From Tateyamaria sp947503385 (GTDB taxonomy: Bacteria > Pseudomonadota > Alphaproteobacteria > Rhodobacterales > Rhodobacteraceae): 64,000 bases of DNA. Position 1 is the first letter of the stretch; each line of letters starts with the position of its first letter. The DNA lies in the NCBI RefSeq assembly GCF_051195235.1, contig NZ_JBNFZM010000004.1:186001-250000 (forward strand), in the 5' to 3' direction. Below, one piece after another: positions 16,443 to 26,300 of the stretch. A program made the position numbers and the translations under genes. The notes below the pieces were generated by a model, which was not told the DNA's origin, ran no database searches, and was given only the letters and a program-made list of their open reading frames with translations.

Positions 16443-17780
16443 CTATCTCCGTTTCTTGGCGGCACGTTCAGAGGCAAGGAGCACATCCTGTGCACGTTGC
16501 CAAGGGCCGGACCCTTCGGGCAAGAGCCCGGAGGCCCGTTTCGCGTGAATTCCCGCGTCCTCAAGCCGACCGCGCAGAGCGTAGCGTTCGGCGGTGACAA
16601 GGGAGGCCATGCCGCGTTGTCCATTGCGGGCATAGGCAACGCTGAGGTCGCGCAGCATGGAACTGTCGCGGAAATCGACGCGGCGGGCACGTTCGAGCGC
16701 TTGGAGCGCTGCGCGGTCATTGCCGGTCGCCAGCAGTGCCCGGCCATAGCCCGCCTGCAAAAGCCCGTCGCGTGGCCGCAGCTTTACCGCTTGGGCATGG
16801 GCGTTGACGGCGGCGTTGAACTGGCGCGATTCCATCAGGATCTGGCCCTTGAGGTCGTAATAGAACGGGTCCTGCGGGCGCAGCGCGATGGCTTTGTTGA
16901 TCGCCGCCACTGCGCGTTTGGTGTCGGAATTGCGATGTCGGGCGATCGCTTCGCGCATCAGAGCGATGTCTTGCGCGCCGCTGTCATCCAGCCGCCGCAA
17001 CGTCCAGCTGCCGCGCCGCTGGAACGCGGTCAGCTTGCCTTTGGCGCGCAGGAACCAGTAATCCGCTGGCGTGGCCCCACCGGTTTCGGCACGGGCCGCG
17101 GCGGCGGCGAACGCCTCAATCGCGCGCAGACGGTCGCGGCTGAGCGGGTGGGAGCGCACATAGGGGTCCTGACGACCTGCCGACAGGGCCTCTTGCCCGC
17201 GAAAGAGTTGCATCACGTCCAGCATTCCCGACACCGGCACACCCGCACTGCGCATGTAGCGCAGGCCCGATTGGTCGGCAGAGCTTTCCTCGGCGCGTGT
17301 GTGGGCAAGAAACTGGCGCTGTGCCGCGCTTTGCGCGCCGATGGCAAGGCCGGTCGCCGCCTTGCCGCTGCCGGACGCGGCACCCGCAAGGATGGCAAGT
17401 GCCGTGCCGAGGGCCGCGGCATTGCGGGCCGCCCCCAGATTGGTCAGCCGCCGGGTGATGTGTCCGTTGGCGATATGGGCAGCCTCATGCGCGATCACCG
17501 CTTGCAGCATCGCGGCCCTGTCCATCCGCGAGATCAGGCCCGAATGGATGTAAATCGCGTCATTGCCGATCACAAATGCGTTCAGAGACCCGTCATCCAC
17601 GACAAGGATTTTTGTCCCCGATGCGCTCAGCCCGGCTGCCCGCAGGATCGGGTCGGCCACTTGCGCCAAGGCATATTCCATGTCCGCATCACGCAACAGG
17701 GTGACAGCGCGGGCGGGCAGGGCCAGCGCGCACAGCAAAAGCAGGATTGACGCCTGCCACAGAAGCCGATGAAAGGTCAT
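16443..17780 (-). CDS. Periplasmic M48 metalloprotease with TPR domain (BepA-like)
   Basis: 445 aa. Signal peptide at residues 1-25 (LLLLCALALPARA). The zinc motif is HEAAH (VIAHEAAHIANGHITRRL), with the third ligand Glu in AEESSADQSGLRYM. The C-terminal half, from about residue 280, consists of TPR-like helix pairs (AINKAIALRPQDPFYYDLKGQILME, AVNAHAQAVKLRPRDGLLQAGYGRALL). This architecture is that of BepA/YfgC, which degrades or chaperones outer-membrane proteins such as LptD. First gene of the operon with the DsbA-like protein, which would fit joint care of disulfide-containing envelope proteins. Confidence 0.9.
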   Translation of the reverse strand: MTFHRLLWQASILLLLCALALPARAVTLLRDADMEYALAQVADPILRAAGLSASGTKILVVDDGSLNAFVIGNDAIYIHSGLISRMDRAAMLQAVIAHEAAHIANGHITRRLTNLGAARNAAALGTALAILAGAASGSGKAATGLAIGAQSAAQRQFLAHTRAEESSADQSGLRYMRSAGVPVSGMLDVMQLFRGQEALSAGRQDPYVRSHPLSRDRLRAIEAFAAAAARAETGGATPADYWFLRAKGKLTAFQRRGSWTLRRLDDSGAQDIALMREAIARHRNSDTKRAVAAINKAIALRPQDPFYYDLKGQILMESRQFNAAVNAHAQAVKLRPRDGLLQAGYGRALLATGNDRAALQALERARRVDFRDSSMLRDLSVAYARNGQRGMASLVTAERYALRGRLEDAGIHAKRASGLLPEGSGPWQRAQDVLLASERAAKKRR

Positions 17781-17801
17781 GCAAGGATCATAGGAGACGC
17801 C

Positions 17802-18944
17802 ATGCGAACCTCAAGCCGAAGCGACATCGATCCCTTCATCGTGATGGACGTCATGGAAGCCGCGCGGGCCGCCGAGGCCGCAGGACGCCACATCATCCAT
17901 ATGGAAGTGGGCCAGCCCGGCACCGGCGCACCGCAGGCGGCGATCCGCGCATTGACCGATGCGATGGCGGCCGGACCGCTGGGTTACACCGTGGCGTTGG
18001 GGCTGCCAGAGCTTCGGGCGCGCATCGCGCAGCTTTATGGCGAGTGGTATAGCATCGACCTTGATCCCGCGCGCGTCGTGATCACCTCCGGCGCGTCAGG
18101 CGGGTTCCTGCTGGCATTCAATGCGCTTTTTGACAGCGGCGACCGGGTAGGGATCGGTGCGCCCGGCTATCCAAGCTACCGGCAAATCCTGCGCGCACTG
18201 GGCCTTGTGCCCGTCGATCTGCAAACCGCCCCCGAACACCGTTTGCAACCGGTTGCAGCCGACCTTGCGGGGCAAGATCTGGCGGGTTTGTTGGTGGCGT
18301 CGCCCGCGAACCCCTCGGGTACGATGCTGGCCCGCGATGCGATGGGGACGCTTGTTCACGCAGCGCAAGGGGCGGGTGCCGCGTTCATCAGCGACGAGAT
18401 TTACCACGGCATCGAGTACGAGGCCAAAGCGGTCTCTGCGCTTGAGATCAGTGACGATGTCTATGTGATCAATTCGTTTTCCAAGTATTTCTCCATGACC
18501 GGATGGCGGGTAGGCTGGATGGTGGTGCCGGCGGACCATGTGCGGGTGGTCGAACGGCTGGCACAAAACATGTTCATCTGCGCGCCCCATGCGAGCCAAG
18601 TGGCGGCCCTTGCCGCGATGGACGCACCAGAGGAGCTTGAGGCAAATCTGGCCGTTTACCGGGCGAATCGCGCGCTGATGCTCGACGGACTGCCAATGGC
18701 CGGTTTTACCAACATCGCACCACCCGACGGGGCGTTCTATGTTTATGCGGATGTGTCGGACCTGACCGATGACAGCCGCGCCTTTGCGGCCGAAATTCTG
18801 GACCGGGCGGGGGTCGCGGTGACACCCGGCCTCGACTTTGACCCGGTGCGGGGACATCAGACGCTGCGCTTTTCCTATGCGCGCAGCACGCAAGACATCG
18901 CCGAGGGTTTGCAGCGCTTGCGCGATTTCATGGCGCGGCGGTGA
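17802..18944 (+). CDS. PLP-dependent class I/II aminotransferase
   Basis: 380 aa. The start at 17802 has AGGAG at -12; an earlier ATG at 17769 would overlap the divergent M48 gene. Fold-type I marks are present: GLPELRARIAQLYG, SPANPSGTML, FISDEIYHGIEY, and the PLP Lys in NSFSKYFSMTGWRVGW. The Arg that binds the substrate carboxylate is in TLRFSYARS near the C-terminus. This is an aspartate/aromatic-type enzyme; the donor is not predictable. Divergent from the M48 gene with only 21 bp between the starts, and followed by the amidase 61 bp later. Confidence 0.9.
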   Translation: MRTSSRSDIDPFIVMDVMEAARAAEAAGRHIIHMEVGQPGTGAPQAAIRALTDAMAAGPLGYTVALGLPELRARIAQLYGEWYSIDLDPARVVITSGASGGFLLAFNALFDSGDRVGIGAPGYPSYRQILRALGLVPVDLQTAPEHRLQPVAADLAGQDLAGLLVASPANPSGTMLARDAMGTLVHAAQGAGAAFISDEIYHGIEYEAKAVSALEISDDVYVINSFSKYFSMTGWRVGWMVVPADHVRVVERLAQNMFICAPHASQVAALAAMDAPEELEANLAVYRANRALMLDGLPMAGFTNIAPPDGAFYVYADVSDLTDDSRAFAAEILDRAGVAVTPGLDFDPVRGHQTLRFSYARSTQDIAEGLQRLRDFMARR

Positions 18945-19005
18945 CAGGGGGCATTTCCGTACCGGGCCGCTTGGCCTATGGTGGTGGCAAAACAAGCGGG
19001 CACCG

Positions 19006-20214
19006 ATGCGGGCACTTTTCTCGGCAATTCTGATCTGGCTGGCGGCCTCTGCGGCGCAAGCGCAGGACCTCAGCGGTCTTGCGCGGATTGATCCTGCGGC
19101 CAGCGGGATCGAGGACGGCTGGTTTGGTCGGACCACCCTGACCTTGTCGCTTAGTCAGGGCGTGCCGTTCCGCGTCTTTACCCTCGACAATCCGGCGCGG
19201 CTTGTGGCGGATTTCCGGGAGGTCGATTTCGAAGGCATCGTGCGCAGCGACTTGCTGGCGGAGGCAGGCCGCGTCGCGGACGTGCGCTTTGGTGTGTTCA
19301 AGCCCGGCTGGTCGCGGCTGGTGCTGGATCTGAATGCGCCGATGCTGCCCACGTCCATCGGGATGCCGGTGGACCAGAGCAATGGGCGCGCCACGTTGAA
19401 CATAACGCTCAAAGCCGTTGATGCGGATGCATTTTCTGCCAAGGCGCGCGCGCCGGACGATGCGGGATGGGGCGTGCAGGCTGCGGCGGCACCGGCTCCG
19501 GCTGCGCCGGACAGCTTTGTCGTGGTGATTGATCCCGGCCACGGTGGCATCGACCCCGGTGCGGTGCGGGAAAGCACCAGTGAAAAGGAGTTGATGCTGA
19601 GCATTGGCCGCGATTTGCGAGATGCATTGCGCCGGGCAGGTGGGGTTGAGGTTGTGATGACGCGGGACGAAGATGTGTTTGTGTCGTTGCCGGGTCGCGT
19701 GGCGCTGGCCCATCAGGTTGGCGCGGATGCGTTCGTATCCTTGCACGCTGACGCGCTCAGTCAGGGGCAGGCGCGGGGGGCCACCGTCTACACCCTGTCC
19801 GACGAGGCAAGCGATGCGGCCTCTGCCCAACTGGCCGCACAGCATGACCGGTCTGACATTCTGGCGGGCATTGATCTAAGCGGTGCAGATGATGAGGTGG
19901 CCACCGTCCTGATGGAGATTGCGCGCACCGAGACGATGCCGCGCACTGACACGCTGGCCACAGCCCTGATCAACGCGATGCGCGCCGCCGGTGGCCCGAT
20001 GAACAAGCGCCCGCGCCGCGAAGCCGGGTTTTCCGTGTTGAAAAGCGCCGATATCCCGTCCGTTCTGGTTGAGGTCGGGTTTTTGTCCGACGCCCGCGAT
20101 CTGGCCAATTTGCGCGATCCGGTGTGGCGCGCGGTGATGGTGGAGGCGCTGGCGGGTGGCATCCTCGCATGGCGCGACACGGACGCGGCCACGCGGCCCC
20201 TGATCCGCCAGTAA
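19006..20214 (+). CDS. N-acetylmuramoyl-L-alanine amidase (AMIN + Amidase_3)
   Basis: 402 aa from the ATG at 19006, where a signal peptide begins (LFSAILIWLAASAAQAQ); the frame is open upstream only because it overlaps the aminotransferase. Residues about 40-130 are an AMIN domain for septal/peptidoglycan localisation. Residues about 165-390 are the zinc amidase: VIDPGHGGIDPG with the first His, KELMLSIGRDL with the Glu, FVSLHADA with the second His and a late catalytic Glu in VLVEVGFLSD. It cuts septal peptidoglycan as AmiA/B/C do. Immediately upstream of PBP1A, a plausible cell-wall operon. Confidence 0.93.
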   Translation: MRALFSAILIWLAASAAQAQDLSGLARIDPAASGIEDGWFGRTTLTLSLSQGVPFRVFTLDNPARLVADFREVDFEGIVRSDLLAEAGRVADVRFGVFKPGWSRLVLDLNAPMLPTSIGMPVDQSNGRATLNITLKAVDADAFSAKARAPDDAGWGVQAAAAPAPAAPDSFVVVIDPGHGGIDPGAVRESTSEKELMLSIGRDLRDALRRAGGVEVVMTRDEDVFVSLPGRVALAHQVGADAFVSLHADALSQGQARGATVYTLSDEASDAASAQLAAQHDRSDILAGIDLSGADDEVATVLMEIARTETMPRTDTLATALINAMRAAGGPMNKRPRREAGFSVLKSADIPSVLVEVGFLSDARDLANLRDPVWRAVMVEALAGGILAWRDTDAATRPLIRQ

Positions 20215-20313
20215 CATCGGCGGCATCTTGCATGGGCAACCTTTTGACGATGCCTGCGCAAAGGCGTATGTTGAAGCCCAATAAAAACGCAGTTCATGCA
20301 CAGGCGGGCGGCC

Positions 20314-22821
20314 ATGTTCCGGTTCATTCTTTCCTTCTTTGGCGGGATATTCACCACGATCACGATGGGGGCCATGATGGTCGCCCTGTCGATTGGTGCC
20401 GTGTTCTGGATGTATGGGCGCGACCTGCCCAGCCATGAGAGCCTTGCGCAGTACCAACCCGCAACCATCAGCCGCATCTATTCCGGCGAAGGTCAGATCA
20501 TTGACGAGTTTGCGCAGGAGCGTCGCCTGTTTGCGCCCGCCGACACGATCCCCGATCTGGTCAAACAGGCATTCATCAGCGCCGAGGACAAGAATTTCTA
20601 CACCCACGAAGGCTACGATCTGCGGGGCATCGGCTCTGCCGCCTATGACGCGATCCGGTCGCGAGGGCAGGACGTACGCGGCGCCTCGACCATCACGCAA
20701 CAGGTGATGAAGAACTTTCTGCTGTCGGGCGACCGGCAGGCCGAACGCAAGATCAAGGAAATCATCCTCGCCGCCCGTGTCGAAGAGGCGTTGAGCAAGG
20801 AAAAGATCCTCGAACTGTACATGAACGAGATTTTCCTTGGGCAGAACTCCTATGGCGTTGCGGCAGCCTCGCAGACCTATTTCAACAAGAAGCTGAGTGA
20901 TCTGGCCCCGCATGAGGCGGCATTCCTTGCGTCCCTGCCCAAAGCGCCGTCCGATTTCCACCCCGTGCGGCGCAAGGACCGGCTGATGGCGCGCCGGAAC
21001 TTCGTGCTCAAGGAGATGTATGAAAACGGGTATATCACGCGCGCGGAATATGAGAGCGAGCGGGCGATGCCGCTGAAATCTGTGCAGAACGGTGATTTCG
21101 AGAGCTTCAAGGCGGAACTGCCGCCGCGTGATTATTTCACCGACGAAATCCGTCGCCAGCTGAGTGAGGATTTTGGCGAAGGCGAATTCTTTACCGGCGG
21201 CTACACCGTGCGCGCGACCATTGACGCGGAGATGCAGCCCTTTGCGGCGCGTGCCCTGCGCCGCAAGCTCGAGGATTATGATCGCAATCAGGGCGAATGG
21301 CGTGGCACCGGCAAGAAGCTGGAAGGGGCGGATCTGGAAAACTGGGCCGTGACGCTGCCTGCGCTGACCGTGGCGCGCGACATCGACCTGAATGGGGTGT
21401 GGCGCCCGGCAGTGGTGCTGGCGGTCGAGGACCAACAGCTCCGCGTCGGCATCGAAGGCTGGACCGAGGAGGAGCCGGCACCTGTGGTGCCGCGCGAGGA
21501 CATCAAATGGCTCAAGGGCAACTTCGTTGACAATTTCGAGGTTGGGGACGTGGTGCATGTGCGCGCCATGACCGCCGACGGTGACGGGTCGTTCCTTCGT
21601 TGGAGCCTGCGGCAGGTGCCCAAGGTGCAGGGCGGGTTTGTGGCGATGGACGTCAACACGGGCCGCGTGATCGCCATGCAGGGCGGGTTCAGCTACCAGC
21701 ATTCGGTGTTCAACCGCGCCACGCAGGCAAAACGTCAGCCCGGTTCCAGCTTCAAACCCTTTGTCTATGCCGCAGCACTGGACAGTGGCTACACGCCAGC
21801 CACCATCGTGGTCGATGCGCCCATCGAGGTGAACACGCCGCAGGGTTTGTGGCGGCCCAAGAACTCGTCCAACAAGTTTTACGGGCCCACGCCGTTGCGC
21901 ACGGGCATCGAACAGTCAAGAAACCTGATGACCATCCGTCTGGCCGAGGAGGTCGGGATGGAAGTGGTGGCAAGCTATGCCGAAGAATTTGGGGTCTATG
22001 ACCGGATGCGGCCCTTCCTTGCCAATTCGCTGGGGGCCGAAGAGACGACGCTGTACCAGATGGTGTCGGCCTATGCGATGTTTGCCAACGGTGGCGAACG
22101 GGTGCGGCCGACGCTGGTGGACCGCGTGCAGGACCGGTTTGGCCGCACGGTCTATCGCCACGACCAGCGCGATTGCGAGGAATGCACCCGACTGGCGAGC
22201 CTCGACCCCGGGTTCAGCCCCAAGATTGTGTCGAACCGGGAACGGGTCATGGACCCGGTCACGGCCTATCAGCTGACGTCGATGATGAAGGGCGTGGTGG
22301 ATCGTGGCACCGCCCGGTCGATCAAGCTGCCGGTGCCGATCGCAGGCAAGACGGGCACAACCAACGACACCAAGGACGTGTGGTTCGTGGGCTTTTCCAG
22401 CAATATCGTGGCGGGCTGCTATATCGGTTATGACCAGCCTCAGCCCTTGGGCGGATCGGTGTCGAGCGGACGCACCTGTGGCGGCGTGTTTGCGGATTTT
22501 ATGGGGGAGGCCATCAAGAAATACGGTGGCGGGGCCTTTGAAGTGCCGGAGCAATGTGAATTCAAAAAGATCGACCGGTTCACCGGTTCGCGGCTGAGTG
22601 CCGAGGCGTCGGGCGACAATGTCGTGGCCGAATGTTTCCGCGAGGGCGAAGAGCCGATCTTTGGCATCACCTTTGACGGTGGGTTTGCCATGGGTGCGGA
22701 CCTGCCGCTGTTCGAAGAGGCGGGCGGCGGGGGCCGGCAGGTCACAACGTCGACCGGGAAAAAGGCCGTGGTGGGCAACAAGGCCAATTTTGGCACGCTC
22801 AGCTCGGGTGGTCTGTATTGA
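20314..22821 (+). CDS. mrcA: Penicillin-binding protein 1A (bifunctional)
   Basis: 835 aa from the ATG at 20314; an ATG six codons earlier is possible. One N-terminal membrane helix (FGGIFTTITMGAMMVALSIGAVFWM). The GT51 glycosyltransferase domain shows FISAEDKNFYTHEGYD and RGASTITQQVMKNFLLS. The central OB-like PBP1A insert spans about residues 300-430. The transpeptidase has SxxK in PGSSFKPF, SxN-type SRNLM and KTGTTNDTKD. It polymerises and cross-links peptidoglycan during elongation. The C-terminus is Gly-rich and soluble. Located after the amidase gene on the same strand, and near rodZ-like. Confidence 0.95.
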   Translation: MFRFILSFFGGIFTTITMGAMMVALSIGAVFWMYGRDLPSHESLAQYQPATISRIYSGEGQIIDEFAQERRLFAPADTIPDLVKQAFISAEDKNFYTHEGYDLRGIGSAAYDAIRSRGQDVRGASTITQQVMKNFLLSGDRQAERKIKEIILAARVEEALSKEKILELYMNEIFLGQNSYGVAAASQTYFNKKLSDLAPHEAAFLASLPKAPSDFHPVRRKDRLMARRNFVLKEMYENGYITRAEYESERAMPLKSVQNGDFESFKAELPPRDYFTDEIRRQLSEDFGEGEFFTGGYTVRATIDAEMQPFAARALRRKLEDYDRNQGEWRGTGKKLEGADLENWAVTLPALTVARDIDLNGVWRPAVVLAVEDQQLRVGIEGWTEEEPAPVVPREDIKWLKGNFVDNFEVGDVVHVRAMTADGDGSFLRWSLRQVPKVQGGFVAMDVNTGRVIAMQGGFSYQHSVFNRATQAKRQPGSSFKPFVYAAALDSGYTPATIVVDAPIEVNTPQGLWRPKNSSNKFYGPTPLRTGIEQSRNLMTIRLAEEVGMEVVASYAEEFGVYDRMRPFLANSLGAEETTLYQMVSAYAMFANGGERVRPTLVDRVQDRFGRTVYRHDQRDCEECTRLASLDPGFSPKIVSNRERVMDPVTAYQLTSMMKGVVDRGTARSIKLPVPIAGKTGTTNDTKDVWFVGFSSNIVAGCYIGYDQPQPLGGSVSSGRTCGGVFADFMGEAIKKYGGGAFEVPEQCEFKKIDRFTGSRLSAEASGDNVVAECFREGEEPIFGITFDGGFAMGADLPLFEEAGGGGRQVTTSTGKKAVVGNKANFGTLSSGGLY

Positions 22822-22955
22822 GGATGGCATGTGACGCGCGTGTCCGGGCCTGCGCCCGGCCACGACGCCCCACCCGCCATCCCTTTTGGCGTTGCTCTGG
22901 CTTGTGACCGCCCGGACCATCCGCTATTCGAAGGCTCTGTAAGAGGAAGGGTCTC

Positions 22956-24080
22956 ATGCGCGCCGAAGTTCAGAACACCGTGGAAGAGATTGAAAAATCG
23001 CTTGATCTGCTGGCGCAGCGTCTGGACGTGGACACCGCTCAGCATCGGCTTGAGGAATTCAACGCACGTGTTGAGGACCCAAACCTGTGGGACAATCCGG
23101 ACGCTGCGCAAAAACTGATGCGCGAGCGGCAGATGCTGGTCGACGCGATGGACACGCACGCGCAGATCAAGCAAGACCTTGCCGACAACATCGAGTTGAT
23201 CGCGTTGGGCGAGATGGAAGAAGACGCAGAGGTGGTGGGGGACGCCGAGGCCGCTCTGAAGTCGCTGGCCGTTTTGGCGGCGCAAAAGGAGTTGGAGGCG
23301 CTGCTGGACGGGGAGGCCGACGGCAACGACACCTTTCTTGAGATTAACGCGGGCGCAGGTGGTACCGAAAGCTGCGACTGGGCATCAATGCTGGCGCGGA
23401 TGTATGTCCGCTGGGCGGAGAAGAAGGGCTATAACGTCGAGTTGCAGGCCGAACAGGGCGGCGACGAGGCGGGGATCAAATCCGCAACCTACAAGATCAC
23501 CGGCCAAAATGCCTATGGCTGGCTGAAATCGGAAAGCGGCGTGCATCGGCTGGTGCGCATTTCGCCCTACGATTCGGCGGCTAAGCGGCATACCTCGTTC
23601 AGTTCGGTCTGGGTCTATCCGGTTGTGGACGACAACATTGAGGTGGAGGTGAACCCCGCCGACATCCGCATCGACACCTACCGGTCTTCGGGCGCGGGTG
23701 GCCAGCACGTCAACACCACCGACTCGGCAGTGCGGATCACGCACCATCCCACGGGTATCGTGGTGACCTCGTCCGAGAAATCGCAGCACCAAAACCGGGA
23801 CATCGCGATGAAGGCACTGAAGAGCCGCCTTTATCAGTTGGAACTGGAGCGCCGCACCGCCGACATCAACGCGGCCCACGAAGCCAAGGGAGATGCAGGC
23901 TGGGGCAACCAGATCCGGTCTTACGTGCTGCAACCCTACCAGATGGTGAAGGACCTGCGCACCAATCACGAGACGTCCGATACCAAAGGTGTGCTGGATG
24001 GTGATCTTGACGGGTTCATGGCCGCCACGCTGGCCATGGATGTCAGTGGCAAGACCCGGGCCGAGGCGCAGGGTGACTAG
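22956..24080 (+). CDS. prfB: Peptide chain release factor 2
   Basis: 374 aa. It reads stop codons UGA and UAA. The stop-recognition motif is SPY (203-205) where E. coli has SPF, which is usual in this group, and the catalytic GGQ is at 248-250 (SSGAGGQHVNTTDSAV). The gene is one uninterrupted frame: the +1 programmed frameshift that autoregulates many prfB genes is absent. GAGGAAGG lies upstream of the ATG. It overlaps the next gene by 8 bp. Confidence 0.97.
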   Translation: MRAEVQNTVEEIEKSLDLLAQRLDVDTAQHRLEEFNARVEDPNLWDNPDAAQKLMRERQMLVDAMDTHAQIKQDLADNIELIALGEMEEDAEVVGDAEAALKSLAVLAAQKELEALLDGEADGNDTFLEINAGAGGTESCDWASMLARMYVRWAEKKGYNVELQAEQGGDEAGIKSATYKITGQNAYGWLKSESGVHRLVRISPYDSAAKRHTSFSSVWVYPVVDDNIEVEVNPADIRIDTYRSSGAGGQHVNTTDSAVRITHHPTGIVVTSSEKSQHQNRDIAMKALKSRLYQLELERRTADINAAHEAKGDAGWGNQIRSYVLQPYQMVKDLRTNHETSDTKGVLDGDLDGFMAATLAMDVSGKTRAEAQGD

Positions 24081-24888
24081 GGCGCTTGCCCTGATTGTTT
24101 CCATTGCCATGCAGGGCGGTGCGGCGTTTGGGCAGGTAGCACATGACCAGCCCGTCTTATCGACATACCTTGGCCAGCAAGGCTGCGTGATTGGCCCCGC
24201 AACTGCGGCGCAGGCCAAAGCGGAAGGATTTGACGCGGGCCAGATCGCGGCGCTGTCATCGCGCGGGCAACCGCTGGCGGGCGGCCACGTGTTGCTGGCT
24301 GCGGACATCTGTACCATCACATTTCCCACAGTGACAGGCGCACCCGCTTTGACCGATCCGGACGTGCTGCGCGCCTTTGTTTCATATGATGACGGATCGG
24401 GTGCGGTGGACCCGGGCTGTGTGCTGGACCGCGCGACGTTCGATGACTGGATGCCGCTGGCCAAGGGATGGACCGAAGAGGAAACGGCCCTGGCCTATGG
24501 GCGCATGGTCGCGGCAGGGCTGATATCGGGCGATCTGCGATTTTACAGTGACGACATTCTGGTCACGCCGCCGGGCTTGCAACTGACCAGCGGGCGATGT
24601 GCGGGGCTGGCCTCTGCGGCCAATTTGCGGGCGACGCATGATGAGCTTGTGGTATGGTTCGACCCATTTGTGCGTGCTGTGGGTCCACGGACGCCGTGCC
24701 GGAATGGGGTCACATTTCTGGATGGGGATGGGTTTGGCGTGCCCAACGATCTGACCGGGGGCACCCATAAAAACGCGTGGCTTGCGTTCGAGATATGGCT
24801 GATCGCCCATGGGGGCGGCTGGTACAGTTTTGACGGGGCGACGGATCGCGGCACGCCACGTCCGCCTGCCTGTGGATCAATACCGTGA
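24073..24888 (+). CDS. Exported protein of unknown function (271 aa)
   Basis: The start is the GTG at 24073 inside the end of prfB; it gives a good signal peptide (LALIVSIAMQGGAAFGQ). The mature protein contains seven cysteines spread over the chain (QQGCVIG, ADICTIT, DPGCVLD, SGRCAGL, RTPCRN, PPACGS), which suggests disulfides in the periplasm. There are no membrane segments. No family recognised. It is coupled to prfB by an 8-bp overlap and to the amidase by a GTGA overlap, so these three genes read as an operon. Confidence 0.72.
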   Translation: MTRALALIVSIAMQGGAAFGQVAHDQPVLSTYLGQQGCVIGPATAAQAKAEGFDAGQIAALSSRGQPLAGGHVLLAADICTITFPTVTGAPALTDPDVLRAFVSYDDGSGAVDPGCVLDRATFDDWMPLAKGWTEEETALAYGRMVAAGLISGDLRFYSDDILVTPPGLQLTSGRCAGLASAANLRATHDELVVWFDPFVRAVGPRTPCRNGVTFLDGDGFGVPNDLTGGTHKNAWLAFEIWLIAHGGGWYSFDGATDRGTPRPPACGSIP

Positions 24889-26300
24889 CCTTGGGACCCG
24901 GCAGCAGCGCGTTGGCGCTGTCACAAGCGTTGGCTGCGGGTGATCTGCGTGCGGTGGACCTGATGCAGGCCACGCTGGCGCGCATTGATGCGGTGAACGG
25001 CGACGTCAACGCCATTGTCGCGCTCAAGGATCCGGACGCGCTGATGGCCGACGCGCGCGCGGCAGATGGCAGTGACCGCAGCGGATGGCTGCACGGCATC
25101 CCCATTGCAATCAAGGATCTGGCCAACGCCGCCGGGTTCCCGACATCCATGGGATCGACGATTTTTGCCGGGCAGATGGCCGCGCAGGATGACATCATGG
25201 TAGCCCGGCTTCGCGCCGCTGGCGCGATTGTCATCGGCAAGACCAATACGCCGCAATTTGGTCTCGGCTCGCACAGCACGAACCCGGTCTTTGGCGCGAC
25301 GCGCAACCCATACGACACGGCGCGCAGCGCGGGCGGGTCATCGGGCGGGGCAGGGGTGGCACTGGCCTGTGCAATGCTGAGCGTGGCGGACGGGTCCGAT
25401 ATGATGGGCTCCCTGCGCAACCCGGCGGGTTGGAACAACGTCTATGGGATGCGGCCCACTTGGGGGCTGGTGCCGTCGGAGCCGCAGGGCGACGCATTCC
25501 TGCACCAACTGGCGACAAATGGTCCGATGGCGCGCTGTCCGCGCAATCTGGCGGCGCTTCTGGACACGATGGCGGGCGCGGATCCGCGCCAGCCGCACGG
25601 GCTGAGTGCCGCGCCGACATTGCCGCAGATTGACGGGCATCTGGCTGGCCCGCGCATCGGGTGGCTGGGCGACTGGGGTGGCGCACTTGCTATGGAGGCC
25701 GGCGTGTTGGAGCTGTGCGCAGATGCGTTGGCGCAATTCGGCGATCTGGGTTGCGTGGTCGAGGCGATGGATGCGCCGTTCGGGCGCGACGCGCTTTGGC
25801 AGTCCTGGACCACGTTGCGGAGCTTTGCGGTCGCGGGCGGCCTTGCGCCTCTCTACCACAACGAGCGCCAGCGGGCGCACCTGAACACGCAAGCGCAATG
25901 GGAGGTGTCCCGTGGCTTGGCGCTGTCGGCCACGGAGGTGCACGCCGCCAGCGTGATCCGCACCGACTGGTTCAAGACGGCGGTGACGCTTTTCCAGTCC
26001 TATGACGCTCTGGCGCTGCCAACGGCGCAGATGTGGCCCTTCGACGTGACGCTTGATTGGCCCCGTGAGATCGCAGGCACGACAATGGACACCTATCACC
26101 GCTGGATGGAGGTTGTTGTGCCTGCGAGCCTGATCGGTCTGCCTGTCGTGTCCGTGCCCGCAGGATTTGGCGGCCCGGACAACCTGCCTATGGGGCTGCA
26201 ACTGATCGGTCCAAGGGGCAGCGATGCGCGGCTCTTGCAACTGGCCGAAGCGTGGCATCAGGCCACCGATTGGCCCACCCGGCGCCCACCCCCGCGCTGA
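24885..26300 (+). CDS. Amidase-signature family hydrolase
   Basis: 471 aa, starting with GTG on the stop of the preceding gene. The amidase-signature triad is visible: Lys in IAIKDLANAAG, the cis-Ser in AGGSSGGAG, and the nucleophile Ser in GSDMMGSLRNPAGW. The usual G-S-D-x-G-G-S loop reads GSDMMGS here. Together with the absence of a gatB/gatC neighbour this argues against the glutaminyl-tRNA amidotransferase and for a hydrolase of free amides. The last 20 residues are Pro-rich. It abuts the convergent 71-aa gene with no gap. Confidence 0.9.
   Translation: MTLGPGSSALALSQALAAGDLRAVDLMQATLARIDAVNGDVNAIVALKDPDALMADARAADGSDRSGWLHGIPIAIKDLANAAGFPTSMGSTIFAGQMAAQDDIMVARLRAAGAIVIGKTNTPQFGLGSHSTNPVFGATRNPYDTARSAGGSSGGAGVALACAMLSVADGSDMMGSLRNPAGWNNVYGMRPTWGLVPSEPQGDAFLHQLATNGPMARCPRNLAALLDTMAGADPRQPHGLSAAPTLPQIDGHLAGPRIGWLGDWGGALAMEAGVLELCADALAQFGDLGCVVEAMDAPFGRDALWQSWTTLRSFAVAGGLAPLYHNERQRAHLNTQAQWEVSRGLALSATEVHAASVIRTDWFKTAVTLFQSYDALALPTAQMWPFDVTLDWPREIAGTTMDTYHRWMEVVVPASLIGLPVVSVPAGFGGPDNLPMGLQLIGPRGSDARLLQLAEAWHQATDWPTRRPPPR

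Noticed and set aside
22844..22859. CCGGGC/GCCCGG hairpin between PBP1A and prfB
   Set aside because: Short, no T-run and within a GC-rich spacer; no evidence of a terminator or regulator.
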